A stretch of DNA of 64,000 bases from an uncultured Bacillota bacterium (GTDB taxonomy: Bacteria; Bacillota; Clostridia; Christensenellales; Pumilibacteraceae), in assembly GCA_949294845.1 (NCBI GenBank), contig CASFJH010000079.1:1-64000 (forward strand), read 5' to 3'. Position numbers and translations under genes: made by a program. The first letter of the stretch is position 1, and each line of letters begins with the position of its first letter. The notes beneath the pieces were generated by a model that was not told the DNA's origin, ran no database searches, and saw only the letters and a program-made list of their open reading frames with translations. This document shows, piece by piece, positions 1-7,592 of the stretch.

Positions 1-1125
1 GCTCTTTATAAGTATTCCGCGCTTACTGGCGTTGCCCAGTCCTGCCGCCACGGCGGTAGGAGTAGCCAGCGCCAGCGCGCACGGGCAGAATACCACCAGC
101 ATCGTGACCGCTCTTTCCACCGACTCGCTCCAGTTCCTATCGGTAAGCAAAAAGAACGAAAGAAAAAATATTGCAACCGCCAGCACGAGCGCGGCAGGCA
201 CTATATATCCCGCCCACCTGTCGGCAAGCTTGGAAATGGGCGCCTTTTTGCCCTCCGCCTCTTCGACCAGCCGGCGCAGCTTGGCGACTGCCATTTCGTC
301 CGCCGTGCGCGTCACCCGCACTTCGAGCGCGCCCTCGCCGTTGAAAGTGCCGCCGAAAACCGCGTCGCCCTCTCTTTTGTCTACCGGCACGCTTTCTCCC
401 GTCATAATCGCCTCGTTAACGGCCGACGCGCCGGATATTATCACGCCGTCAACGCTTATAAGATCGTTGGGCAGAACCGTCACTTCGTCGCCGACTTTGA
501 CTTCGGAAAGCGGCTTTTCAATTATGCGCCCGTCCACGCGGTATTTTGCCGTGGCTGGAGTAAGATTTACCAGCCGCTTTATGCCCGATCTCGCTTTGTT
601 TACGGTAAACTGCTCCAACAGCTCGCCCAGCCGCATGAGCCACGCCACTTCTCCTGCGGCGAATATATTGCTGTGTGAATGTGCGTCTCCGGCCAGCTTT
701 CCGCTCCAGACCAGACACTCAAGCGTTATGCACGCGACTATAGACATGGATATGAGCAGATCGGAAGTCAGCCTGCCGTGCAGAATACCCTTCACGCCCG
801 CTATAAATATCGGCGGAGCGCACAGCGCGACCGCTATCCAACCGAAATCCAGGTATCCGCCGTACTTCGTATCGGAAAACGGAGCCGCGAAACTGAGTAT
901 AAGGGAGACCAGCCCCACAGCCAGAACGATAATTTCTGCCGGCTTCGTCCGCTCTTCGTCCCTCTCGCCGCCTTTGCCTGATCCGCAGCCGCAGGAAGCC
1001 CCGGCACAGCTCTTTTCCTCTGCCGTATCGCAGGAAGGCCCGGCACAGTTCTTTTCCTCTGCCGTATCGCAGGAAGCCTCCGCGCAGTTCTTTTCTTCCT
1101 CTTGCAATCCGGAAACGTCCCGCAT
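1..1125 (-). CDS. Heavy-metal P1B-type ATPase, N-terminal 375 residues (cut by left edge)
   Basis: This is a membrane cation pump of the CPx (P1B) class, which exports or imports soft metals such as Zn, Cd, Cu or Co using ATP. The gene starts at ATG 1125, just after the ArsR stop, with a GAGGAG Shine-Dalgarno inside the end of arsR, and runs off the left edge. The product opens with three Cys-bearing 13-residue repeats, then CGCG, transmembrane segments, the actuator motif TGES in MTGESVPVDK, and the intramembrane CPC motif followed by ALALATPTAVAAG. The phosphorylation motif DKTGT and the nucleotide domain lie outside the window. No HMA domain (GMTCxxC) is visible; the Cys repeats may replace it. 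The upstream ArsR suggests metal-induced expression. The metal cannot be told from what is visible. The class assignment is firm. Confidence 0.9.
   Translation of the reverse strand, partial: MRDVSGLQEEEKNCAEASCDTAEEKNCAGPSCDTAEEKSCAGASCGCGSGKGGERDEERTKPAEIIVLAVGLVSLILSFAAPFSDTKYGGYLDFGWIAVALCAPPIFIAGVKGILHGRLTSDLLISMSIVACITLECLVWSGKLAGDAHSHSNIFAAGEVAWLMRLGELLEQFTVNKARSGIKRLVNLTPATAKYRVDGRIIEKPLSEVKVGDEVTVLPNDLISVDGVIISGASAVNEAIMTGESVPVDKREGDAVFGGTFNGEGALEVRVTRTADEMAVAKLRRLVEEAEGKKAPISKLADRWAGYIVPAALVLAVAIFFLSFFLLTDRNWSESVERAVTMLVVFCPCALALATPTAVAAGLGNASKRGILIKS
992..1108 (-). repeat. Three 39-bp in-frame repeats (13 residues) in the ATPase N-terminus
   Basis: Units at 992-1030, 1031-1069 and 1070-1108 repeat with a 39-bp period. 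They encode units like DTAEEKNCAGPSC, each with two cysteines, followed by CGC. The two later-coded units are nearly identical in DNA, which points to recent expansion. A metal-binding tail is inferred from the cysteines and the ATPase context. Confidence 0.85.
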
Positions 1126-1126
1126 A

Positions 1127-1459
1127 TTACTCCTCCGAATCACGATCGCCGTCCTCGCAGTTCTCGCCGCGTATGTGCTCTACCGCTGCCTCAAGTATAT
1201 TGAGGACGTGGTGATCGCACAGTTTATAGTATACCGTCTGTCCGCACTTGCGGCCGGAAACGAGTTTATGAGTCTTAAGCTCCTTTAACTGATGGGAGAT
1301 TGCCGAAGCGTTCATTCCGATTTTTTCGCTTATCTCCCCAACGCTCTTCTCTCCGTCGGCAATCAGGCACACTATCTTCAGCCGCGTCTCGCTTCCCATT
1401 ATCTTGTATACGTCGGAAAGCTCCAGAAAATCGTCGTCGTTTAAATTGAACTTGTTCAC
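1127..1459 (-). CDS. ArsR/SmtB-family metal-sensing repressor
   Basis: A 110-residue winged-helix repressor that would leave its operator when it binds metal. It has the family core SETRLKIVCLI, the recognition helix region NASAISHQLKELK and the wing GRKCGQTVYYKL. The C-terminal helix DHHVLNILEAAVEH holds Asp, His and His at the spacing of the alpha-5 zinc site of SmtB/CzrA; the fourth ligand position is Gly, with Glu one residue later. The start is GTG at 1459 after GGAGG. The stop overlaps the ribosome-binding region of the P-type ATPase, so the two form an operon. Zn, Co or Cd sensing is inferred from the alpha-5 residues; the ArsR fold is clear. Confidence 0.88.
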   Translation of the reverse strand: MNKFNLNDDDFLELSDVYKIMGSETRLKIVCLIADGEKSVGEISEKIGMNASAISHQLKELKTHKLVSGRKCGQTVYYKLCDHHVLNILEAAVEHIRGENCEDGDRDSEE

Positions 1460-1477
1460 TGCCGTCCCTCCGTCATT

Positions 1478-1515
1478 ATTATATTCAAATATCTGAATAA
1501 CTGTTCATATAATAA
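1478..1515 (-). promoter_or_regulatory. ArsR operator overlapping the arsR promoter
   Basis: A TATAAT -10 box for the leftward operon lies at 1478-1483. Upstream, TATTCA (1482-1487) and TGAATA (1494-1499) form an inverted repeat, and TGAATA is followed by TGTTCATAT (1502-1510), which gives a second TGAA/TTCA dyad. This resembles the AT-rich imperfect dyads bound by ArsR/SmtB proteins. The -35 box is weak. Autoregulation is inferred. Confidence 0.6.
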
Positions 1516-1655
1516 CATATTGAAATACGGCTGTCAAGCGTAATTTCGTATAAAAATGAAAATTTGCCGACTTTGATTGCGGGTAAAATGAAAAAAAGCG
1601 GCGTATACTATATTCGGACGGGAAACCGGACAAATAAAAACGAGGTGAAGAAGTC

Positions 1656-1958
1656 ATGAAGGATCTCAAATGCGGACTGAAGAGCTGCGTGCACAACAAG
1701 GGCTACTGCTGCTGCGCCAAAGAAATAAGCGTAGACAGCGACACCGACTGCACCACCTACCGCTACGACGAAAACAAAGCCAACGCCAATTTTGAAGCGG
1801 GCAACGATTTTATACCGGCCAACTACACGGTTGACACCAAAGTATACTGCTCGGCAAAATGCATTTTCAATAAGGACAACAGATGCATTTCCAACGGCAT
1901 AACCGTAATGGGAGAAGGCGGCGATCAGGCCACCTGCCTGACTTTTATAAAAGAATGA
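1656..1958 (+). CDS. DUF1540 Cys-rich protein
   Basis: A 100-residue protein of unknown function with two copies of the DUF1540 pattern, one near residues 5-37 and one near 68-97. Each has spaced cysteines, an Asn after the second Cys, and a closing C-T-[TF]-[YF] (CTTYRY and CLTF). The Cys pattern suggests metal binding, but no ligand is established here. The family is common in Clostridia and some members are linked to sporulation. A Shine-Dalgarno GAGGTGA precedes ATG 1656. It is transcribed away from the ArsR operon and ends at a strong terminator, so it is probably monocistronic. Confidence 0.85.
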   Translation: MKDLKCGLKSCVHNKGYCCCAKEISVDSDTDCTTYRYDENKANANFEAGNDFIPANYTVDTKVYCSAKCIFNKDNRCISNGITVMGEGGDQATCLTFIKE

Positions 1959-1995
1959 CCGCCCGTTTACGGAGCGTTAAAGCCCCGTTACGCCG

Positions 1996-2034
1996 CGAAC
2001 CCCGACAGCCGCAAAAGCTTCGGGGTTCGTTTTC
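1996..2034 (+). terminator. Rho-independent terminator after the DUF1540 gene
   Basis: Stem CGAACCCCGA (1996-2005) pairs with TCGGGGTTCG (2020-2029), followed by a T-rich tract. Confidence 0.85.
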
Positions 2035-2068
2035 GTTTATATGCTTTTTTTGCGTTTACTCTCTGTCC

Positions 2069-2115
2069 TCTGTCCGATTAAGCTTAATCTGCCCGCTCTG
2101 TCCGATTAACTTACT
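2069..2115. repeat. Imperfect direct repeats in the intergenic region
   Basis: TCTGTCCGATTAAGCTTAA at 2069-2087 recurs as TCTGTCCGATTAACTTACT at 2097-2115. A more degenerate CTGTCCG...CTTAAGCTTA follows near 2124-2150. No gene is visible between 1959 and 2204 apart from the terminator and these repeats. Confidence 0.55.
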
Positions 2116-2204
2116 CCACGCGCGCTGTCCGTATTATCCGCTTAAGCTTACCTGTCCGTCGCCTGCACCGCTTGCTCCCGTCGGATTCAGGGCGGCACGG
2201 TCGG

Positions 2205-3668
2205 TCACATTCTGAACCAGAACGTGGAACCTTTTCCCACTTCCGAATAGATACCGAATTCGGCGTCGTGCGCCTGCAGTATGCTCTTTACGATGGAAAG
2301 CCCCAGTCCCGACCCCACAACGTTGCGCCTGGTCATGTTGGAGCGGTAATATTTATCCCAGACGTGCGGGATTTCCTCTTCGGGAATACCCTTGCCCGTG
2401 TCGGTGACGGCGAACAGCGCTTTGCCGTTTTTGTCTCTTAAAACGCGCACGGTGACCGTTTTATCCTCGCCGGTATAATTGACGGCGTTTCCGATAAGGT
2501 TATAAAGCACCTGCTCTATGCGTCTCGAATCGGCTTTTATTATCACGTTGTCGGCTATCTCGCTTTTGAAAACGTACCCGCCGCGTTCGGCCATAATGCC
2601 GAAGCGTTCTATAACTATTCTCGCAAGCGCGCCGAGGTCGACGTCTCTCTTTTCCAGTTCGGCTGTTCCGGCCTGCAGCTTGGAGAGGTTCTGAATATCC
2701 TCGACAAGCGAGGCGAGGCGGTCGGCCTCGTCGATAATTACCTGAGCGTGTTCCTCGCACTTGGCCTTGTCGCTGCCCGAGATGTCTCTTATCATTTCGG
2801 CGTAAGCTTTGACCATGGTAAGCGGCGTGCGCAGATCGTGCGAAACGTTTGCGAGAAAGTCGCGTCTTAACGCTTCCGTCTTGCCCATTTCGTCCTTGGC
2901 GTGGTTGAGCGTTTCGGCAAGCTCGTCTATTTCGGTCATGCCGTTGCCCTCGAACCTGACTTTATAGTCGCCTTTACCTAGGCGCGACGCCACCCGTGAA
3001 AAGCGCACTATGGGGCGCGAGAGATGGTTTGCGACGAAATACGTGAGGATTATGCTTAAAAAAAGACATATGACGGTGCATATGAGCAGCTGGTTCATGA
3101 GCACCACCACGGTCGCGTCGGACTCGTTTACCGGCGACAGCATGAATGCGTAAACGGTATCCGAATACACGTCGATACGCGAGCCGTATATTATAAACTC
3201 GCCGGCGTCGCCCAGCGTTCCGGCATAGCAGACGCTGCCGTCGGAGGTATTGACCATTTCCATAAGACCGCTGTCCAGCCCTTCGGAAAACAGCAGGTCG
3301 CGGAAATCACTCTCGCTCTGTTCGGAGCCGGTTACGCCGAAAGCTATGGCGCATTCGATTACGTTGAGAACGTTGTCCGACGCGCGCTGAGCTATAAGCA
3401 CCGCGCCTCCGTTAGCCGTTGCGTAGTCGTTCGCTATCTGCCTGATATTGACGGGCGCGCCGCTCCTCGAAGAGAGCTGTTCGACCATTTTGTCGCCCGA
3501 GCGCTGAACTTCCGAAACCTTCATGTTGCGGAAGCCGGCATTGAAAAAAACTATCTGGGTGGCCCAAAGCATACCCAGAACGATAAAAGAAAGCGCCATA
3601 AAACAGAGCCAAGTCTTGAACTTGATACTCTTGTAATCGAACGTCAGTCTTTTAGCTTTTTTCCTCAT
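2205..3668 (-). CDS. Membrane sensor histidine kinase (HAMP, HisKA, HATPase_c)
   Basis: A 487-residue sensor kinase that would phosphorylate the response regulator encoded just upstream. It has a membrane segment at about 18-44, an extracellular sensor region of about 145 residues, a second membrane segment at about 187-213, and a HAMP linker (about 214-262). The dimerisation helix FLANVSHDLRTPL carries His277, and the ATPase domain has NLIGNAVNYT, DTGKGIP and GSGLGLSIV. The start codon shares one base with the regulator stop (TGATG), so translation is coupled. The sensor domain is not recognised and the signal is unknown. Classic HK1-type architecture. Confidence 0.93.
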   Translation of the reverse strand: MRKKAKRLTFDYKSIKFKTWLCFMALSFIVLGMLWATQIVFFNAGFRNMKVSEVQRSGDKMVEQLSSRSGAPVNIRQIANDYATANGGAVLIAQRASDNVLNVIECAIAFGVTGSEQSESDFRDLLFSEGLDSGLMEMVNTSDGSVCYAGTLGDAGEFIIYGSRIDVYSDTVYAFMLSPVNESDATVVVLMNQLLICTVICLFLSIILTYFVANHLSRPIVRFSRVASRLGKGDYKVRFEGNGMTEIDELAETLNHAKDEMGKTEALRRDFLANVSHDLRTPLTMVKAYAEMIRDISGSDKAKCEEHAQVIIDEADRLASLVEDIQNLSKLQAGTAELEKRDVDLGALARIVIERFGIMAERGGYVFKSEIADNVIIKADSRRIEQVLYNLIGNAVNYTGEDKTVTVRVLRDKNGKALFAVTDTGKGIPEEEIPHVWDKYYRSNMTRRNVVGSGLGLSIVKSILQAHDAEFGIYSEVGKGSTFWFRM

Positions 3669-4327
3669 CAGAGCTCCAGCTTGTACCCCAGTCCGCGGAG
3701 AGTTATTATCTTGTCGCGGTAAGGCCCGAGCGAAGCGCGCAGCATTTTGATGTGGGTATCCACAGTTCTGTCGTCACCGAAAAAGTCGTAGCCCCACACG
3801 TCGGTAAGCAGCTTTTCCCTCGAAACGGCAATGCCGGCATTCTCTGCGAGATAAAAGAGCAGCTCGTACTCTTTGGGCGTCATCTCCGCCTTTTTGCCGT
3901 CGACGTAAACGTTACGGCCGGCGACGTCTATTTCCAGTCCGTCGGACACTATGCGCGACGATTTGGAGCGGCCGCGCTTAAGAATGGCGGAAATACGCGC
4001 GAGAACTTCCTTGGGCGAAAACGGCTTGGTGACGTAATCGTCCACGCCCATTTCGAACCCGAAAAGCTTGTCGTACTCTTCCACCCTCGCCGAAAGCATG
4101 ATGACGGGCACGTCGGACGTCTTTCTTATCTCTTTTACTGCCGAATACCCGTCAAGCTTGGGCATCATAACGTCCATAATTATAAGATCGTACTTGTTGG
4201 CCTTGACCTTCGCAACGGCTTCCATTCCGTCAGCCGCCTCGTCTGCGGTATGTCCGTCGAACCTGACGTATTCGCTGAGCACTTCCCTTATCTTCTGCTC
4301 GTCGTCGACGATAAGTATATTAGCCAT
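3668..4327 (-). CDS. OmpR/PhoB-family response regulator
   Basis: A 219-residue transcription factor with a receiver domain (acidic pair VDDE near residue 8, phosphoacceptor Asp52 in IIMDVMMPKLDG, Lys in YVTKPFSP) and a C-terminal winged helix with the DDRTVDTHIKMLR recognition region. Ribosome-binding sequence GGGAGGCG lies about 5-12 nt upstream of the ATG. It is the first gene of the two-component operon and has its own strong promoter, which lies inside the terminator of the preceding gene. Targets are unknown. Confidence 0.94.
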   Translation of the reverse strand: MANILIVDDEQKIREVLSEYVRFDGHTADEAADGMEAVAKVKANKYDLIIMDVMMPKLDGYSAVKEIRKTSDVPVIMLSARVEEYDKLFGFEMGVDDYVTKPFSPKEVLARISAILKRGRSKSSRIVSDGLEIDVAGRNVYVDGKKAEMTPKEYELLFYLAENAGIAVSREKLLTDVWGYDFFGDDRTVDTHIKMLRASLGPYRDKIITLRGLGYKLEL

Positions 4328-4356
4328 TGGACGCCTCCCGTACTGTTATTTAATTA

Positions 4357-4385
4357 ATTATACTATTAAAATACCCGCCGGTCAA
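4357..4385 (-). promoter_or_regulatory. Sigma-A promoter of the two-component operon, embedded in a terminator
   Basis: On the minus strand, TTGACC (4385-4380), 17 bp, TATAAT (4362-4357). The -35 box lies in the loop of the hairpin at 4366-4398 and the spacer contains its 3' arm. The predicted start is near 4350, about 23 nt before the regulator gene. Confidence 0.8.
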
Positions 4386-4398
4386 GCGGGTATTTTAA
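4366..4398 (-). terminator. Terminator of the CNNM gene, overlapping the next promoter
   Basis: A perfect 13-bp stem, TTAAAATACCCGC / GCGGGTATTTTAA, with a 7-nt loop. Leftward transcription leaves the stem into TTTTAAT. It lies between the CNNM gene and the response regulator. Confidence 0.8.
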
Positions 4399-4458
4399 AA
4401 ACAGGCGCGATTTCACCGGAATTTCACCTGTATCCCTTCCGGCCGGCATTTATCGCTT

Positions 4459-5733
4459 TTATTCCTCGTCCTCTTCTTCGTTCTTAGGCTCGTTAACTGT
4501 AACTCGCACCTCGAGCACGCGCTTAACGTTCGCCTTGGTAACGGTGATGTCGAGGTTTTCGTAGCTGAACCTTTCGCCGGCTTTGGGAATACGCTCGAGC
4601 TGCTCGGTCACCCAGCCGCCCACGGAAATCGAATCGAACTCCTCTTTCGGTTCGACGCCCAGCTCCTCGAACATATCCTCGAGATTCTCGCTGCCGCTGA
4701 CGAGGAACGTGTTGTCGTCCACGCGCTTATAAAGCACTTCGACCTCGTCGTGCTCGTCCCAGATCTCTCCGACCAGCTCCTCCAGAATGTCCTCCAGCGT
4801 AACTATGCCTGCCGTGCCGCCGAACTCGTCGACTACGAGCGCCATATGTACTCGCGCTTTCTGGATAAGGCGCAGCACTGCCGAAATCTTCATGTTTTCG
4901 GACACGCATACCGCGTTCTGAAGCAGAGGGTGAATATCCGACTTGCCCTGTCTTAAAAGATTGAAAAGATCCTTTTCGTGCAGAACTCCGATTATGGTGT
5001 CGATCGTCTCGCGGTAAACGGGCAGACGCGAAAAGCCGTGTTCGGCAAAGACGTCCGCTATCTTGTCTATCGGCTCGTCCTCCGCAACGGCCACAACGTT
5101 TACGCGCGGCACCATGATGTCGGAGGCTTCCATGTCCTCGAACTCGATGGCGGAGCGTATAAGCTGAGATTCATGCTCGTCAATACCGCCCTCGGTATGC
5201 GCCGTCTCTACCAGCGTAATCAGCTCGTCCTCGGTCACGCCGCCCGATTTTTTTATCTTGAAAATGCGTATGAGCAGTTTCTTCCACCATGAAAACAGCA
5301 CGTTGAGCGGCATCAGCACCGTCATGAGGAAAGACAGAATGGGGCGCGCGAAAAACGCGAACCCTTCGGGCCGCTCTTTTGCCAGCGTCTTGGGCGTGAT
5401 TTCTCCGAAAATCAGAGTTACCACGGTCATCACGGCGGTGGATACCGTAGTAGCCACGTCGGCGCTGGTTATTATCCCCATGAACAGCAGCGTACCTATC
5501 GACGCTGCCGCGATATTCACAATATTGTTTCCGATAAGCAGCGTCGTAAGCAGCTTATCGTAATTATCGAGAATCCTGAGTACTTTTCTGGCGCGCTTGT
5601 CGCCGGCGGCCTCCATGCTTTTCATGCGGATACGGTTGAGACTCGTAAACGCGGTTTCGCTCGCCGAAAAGAATCCGGACAAGAGCATAAGTAACGCCAG
5701 CACTAAAATCATCGTCCATTGACTTGGGTCCAC
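4459..5733 (-). CDS. CNNM/CorC (HlyC-CorC) family membrane transporter
   Basis: A 424-residue protein of the UPF0053/CNNM family, linked to Mg2+ or Co2+ transport and formerly named hemolysin C-like. An N-terminal DUF21 domain (about 1-190) has the family start LLSGFFSASETAFTSLNR and several membrane helices. A CBS pair (about 205-330, with IMVPRVNVVAV and LVVDEFGGTAGIVTLEDILE) binds nucleotide in relatives. The C-terminal CorC_HlyC domain ends in an acidic tail. The start is GTG 5733 with GGGAG upstream. Probably monocistronic, with its own promoter and terminator. True substrate unknown. Confidence 0.9.
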   Translation of the reverse strand: MDPSQWTMILVLALLMLLSGFFSASETAFTSLNRIRMKSMEAAGDKRARKVLRILDNYDKLLTTLLIGNNIVNIAAASIGTLLFMGIITSADVATTVSTAVMTVVTLIFGEITPKTLAKERPEGFAFFARPILSFLMTVLMPLNVLFSWWKKLLIRIFKIKKSGGVTEDELITLVETAHTEGGIDEHESQLIRSAIEFEDMEASDIMVPRVNVVAVAEDEPIDKIADVFAEHGFSRLPVYRETIDTIIGVLHEKDLFNLLRQGKSDIHPLLQNAVCVSENMKISAVLRLIQKARVHMALVVDEFGGTAGIVTLEDILEELVGEIWDEHDEVEVLYKRVDDNTFLVSGSENLEDMFEELGVEPKEEFDSISVGGWVTEQLERIPKAGERFSYENLDITVTKANVKRVLEVRVTVNEPKNEEEDEE

Positions 5734-5791
5734 GGATCAGCTCCCGAGCCGCGTACAAATATAGTTATCTCCGCGACTCTTTAGGTTATTT

Positions 5792-5820
5792 ATTATACCA
5801 TACCGGCAACATATTTGCAA
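5792..5820 (-). promoter_or_regulatory. Sigma-A promoter of the CNNM gene
   Basis: Minus strand TTGCAA (5820-5815), 17 bp, TATAAT (5797-5792). It leaves a leader of about 50 nt with GGGAG before the GTG start. Confidence 0.7.
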
Positions 5821-5826
5821 GCATTT

Positions 5827-6717
5827 TCAGCAGAAAAACTCTCCGGCAAGATTCTCCGTCATCATTTTTTCCGCTTTTTCGCGCGGAAAACCGCCGAAAA
5901 GCAGCGTTGCTTTTATATATGCCGCAGGCCATGCGATGTTGTCTAAAAACTTTATTTTTCCTTTAAGAGCCGCCTTGCTCGCGTAAACGAGACCGCCCGT
6001 GCCGCCGCACAGCCAGACCGAACCGCACCTTTCGGACAGCTCGTACAGCTGCCGCTCCGAGGCCGTTCCCGAATGGGAGCCCATTATCAGCACCGGTCCG
6101 CAGCTTACCGGACAGATCATTTCCGGCATGAAACGGTACGCCGCAACGGGCGCAAACACCGGCGGCAGCGGTTTGCCGGCAAGCGGTTTGCCGTATACCG
6201 TCCGCCCTCCGTCCGAGGCGTACAGCGAGCCGGCCGGCGCGGAATACTCTCCGTCGAAATCGCGCGCTTCGTTCATGCGCACGCCATAGTAAACGTCCGC
6301 CTCGCAGCCGCGTCGGGCATACGCGACGTACACTCCTCCCGCTCCGCTGCCGGCTACGCGCGCCGACGCTTCGAGGTTGGCGTAAGCGTTGGACGACGGG
6401 TCTCCCAACGGCTTGTCCGCCGCCGTTATCACCACCGTTTTATCGGTGCCGGCAAGGCAGAACCCGAGCGCCGCGGCCGTGTAAGGCAGCGTGTCCGAGC
6501 CGTGGGTTACTATCACGCTGCGGCTCTTCAGTGCGCAGATTATCTTCGCCAGCTTTATATAATGGACAAATCCGGCGTTCTCGCTGAGTATGGTAAAGGG
6601 ACGTATAAGCTCGTGCCGTCCCAAATACGGCGTAAGATCGCTGGTCGCAGGGCGCAGAACGCCGTCCTCGTCAACGCAGTCGATGGTTCCTCCTGTTGCT
6701 ATAACCGTCAGATCCAT
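5827..6717 (-). CDS. Asparaginase-family amidohydrolase
   Basis: A 296-residue member of the bacterial asparaginase/glutaminase family, which hydrolyses Asn to Asp and ammonia. The N-terminal nucleophile motif ATGGTID (Thr8) is intact. The second motif reads THGSDTL (71-77), with Ser where most relatives have the second catalytic Thr, followed by the conserved Asp. Length is near the lower end for the family. No signal peptide, so cytoplasmic. It is the last gene of the amylase - membrane protein - NUDIX - asparaginase operon and overlaps the NUDIX gene by 10 bp. The substrate could be another amide. Confidence 0.85.
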   Translation of the reverse strand: MDLTVIATGGTIDCVDEDGVLRPATSDLTPYLGRHELIRPFTILSENAGFVHYIKLAKIICALKSRSVIVTHGSDTLPYTAAALGFCLAGTDKTVVITAADKPLGDPSSNAYANLEASARVAGSGAGGVYVAYARRGCEADVYYGVRMNEARDFDGEYSAPAGSLYASDGGRTVYGKPLAGKPLPPVFAPVAAYRFMPEMICPVSCGPVLIMGSHSGTASERQLYELSERCGSVWLCGGTGGLVYASKAALKGKIKFLDNIAWPAAYIKATLLFGGFPREKAEKMMTENLAGEFFC

Positions 6718-7295
6718 TTAAGCTCCTCCATTGCGTACGCGATTGCCGCCGCATGATCAAACGCCAGATCGCCGCCGCAGACAGAGCGGTCGGGATCTAT
6801 CTTGCCGTCGCGGCGCGCGCAGTCGACGAACGCGGTAAGCCGTTCAGGCCCGTCAAGCCGCAAAATCACTCTTTCGCCCTCACGCGCTGCCGACGCATGA
6901 AACCAGCCTGCGTCACCGGCGTCGTCGCCTGCCGCAGGCGGTATTTGTCCGGTCAGAGCGAGGTACGCCATCGACACGACTCGGGTGCGCGGATCGCGCT
7001 CCGGCGCAGACAGCAGCACCAGAGGTCTTACGACCAGACTCAGCCCAGTTTCCTCCTTCAACTCCCTTTCGGCGGCGGCAGAACAGCTTTCTTTCTCGCC
7101 CACGAACCCGCCGGGGAGCGCCCAGCAATCGATATACGGATGATTCGCACGCTTTATCAGCAGCAACTGCCTGTCATGCGTAAACACTATCGCGTCGGCC
7201 GTAAGCGACGGCCGGGGGTAGTCGCCGGGGCGGTATGCGGCGAGAAATTCTTCCAGCGTTCTTCCCTTATCGTCTCTCTGTCTTTTCATAATCAT
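6708..7295 (-). CDS. NUDIX hydrolase
   Basis: A 195-residue cytoplasmic pyrophosphohydrolase of nucleoside-diphosphate derivatives. A complete NUDIX box (GX5EX7REUXEEXGU) begins at GFVGEKE, runs through the REL element and ends in KEETGL, preceded by CWALPGG. The C-terminal third, with VDCARRDGKIDP, is not specific enough to name a substrate; ADP-ribose- and NrtR-like NUDIX proteins share this general form. It overlaps the upstream small gene by ATGA and the downstream asparaginase by 10 bp, so translation is likely coupled. An in-frame ATG two codons later is an alternative start. Confidence 0.9.
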   Translation of the reverse strand: MIMKRQRDDKGRTLEEFLAAYRPGDYPRPSLTADAIVFTHDRQLLLIKRANHPYIDCWALPGGFVGEKESCSAAAERELKEETGLSLVVRPLVLLSAPERDPRTRVVSMAYLALTGQIPPAAGDDAGDAGWFHASAAREGERVILRLDGPERLTAFVDCARRDGKIDPDRSVCGGDLAFDHAAAIAYAMEELKWI

Positions 7296-7573
7296 AACGT
7301 CCAGAAAAAGAATACCGCGGCGACGGCGAGAATTATAACGAATATCACGAACAGAAACACGTTGCGTTTAAGCGCGAAGCTGAGTCCGGCGAGCCCCACC
7401 ACCGTGAGCACGCCTATTTCGCGCCATTTTTCCAGCCATGCGAGATCGCCAGCGTCAGTCAGCAGGCCGAATCTGTCGTTGATGTACGAAAACGCCAGCA
7501 CGCCCACCATAACGAACGCCAGCACGCCCGTCACTATGTCGATTATCTTGGCGAAGGGTTTTCCGATAAGCAT
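7292..7573 (-). CDS. Small membrane protein, three predicted helices
   Basis: A 93-residue hydrophobic protein that I do not recognise. It has helices near residues 9-28, 53-67 and 70-93, and a soluble loop containing LAWLEKWREIG. A good Shine-Dalgarno GGGAGGT lies 7 nt before the ATG. It sits 19 bp after the amylase gene and overlaps the NUDIX start by 4 bp (ATGA), so it belongs to the same operon. The tight coupling makes it a real gene. No function is proposed. Confidence 0.75.
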   Translation of the reverse strand: MLIGKPFAKIIDIVTGVLAFVMVGVLAFSYINDRFGLLTDAGDLAWLEKWREIGVLTVVGLAGLSFALKRNVFLFVIFVIILAVAAVFFFWTL

Positions 7574-7592
7574 TTGTTTTACCTCCCGATTG

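Noticed and set aside
32-1288. Long rightward open frame of 418 codons
   Set aside because: It lies antisense to the P-type ATPase and ArsR genes, which have clear family motifs; its product is low-complexity Ser/Thr/Ala/Pro sequence.
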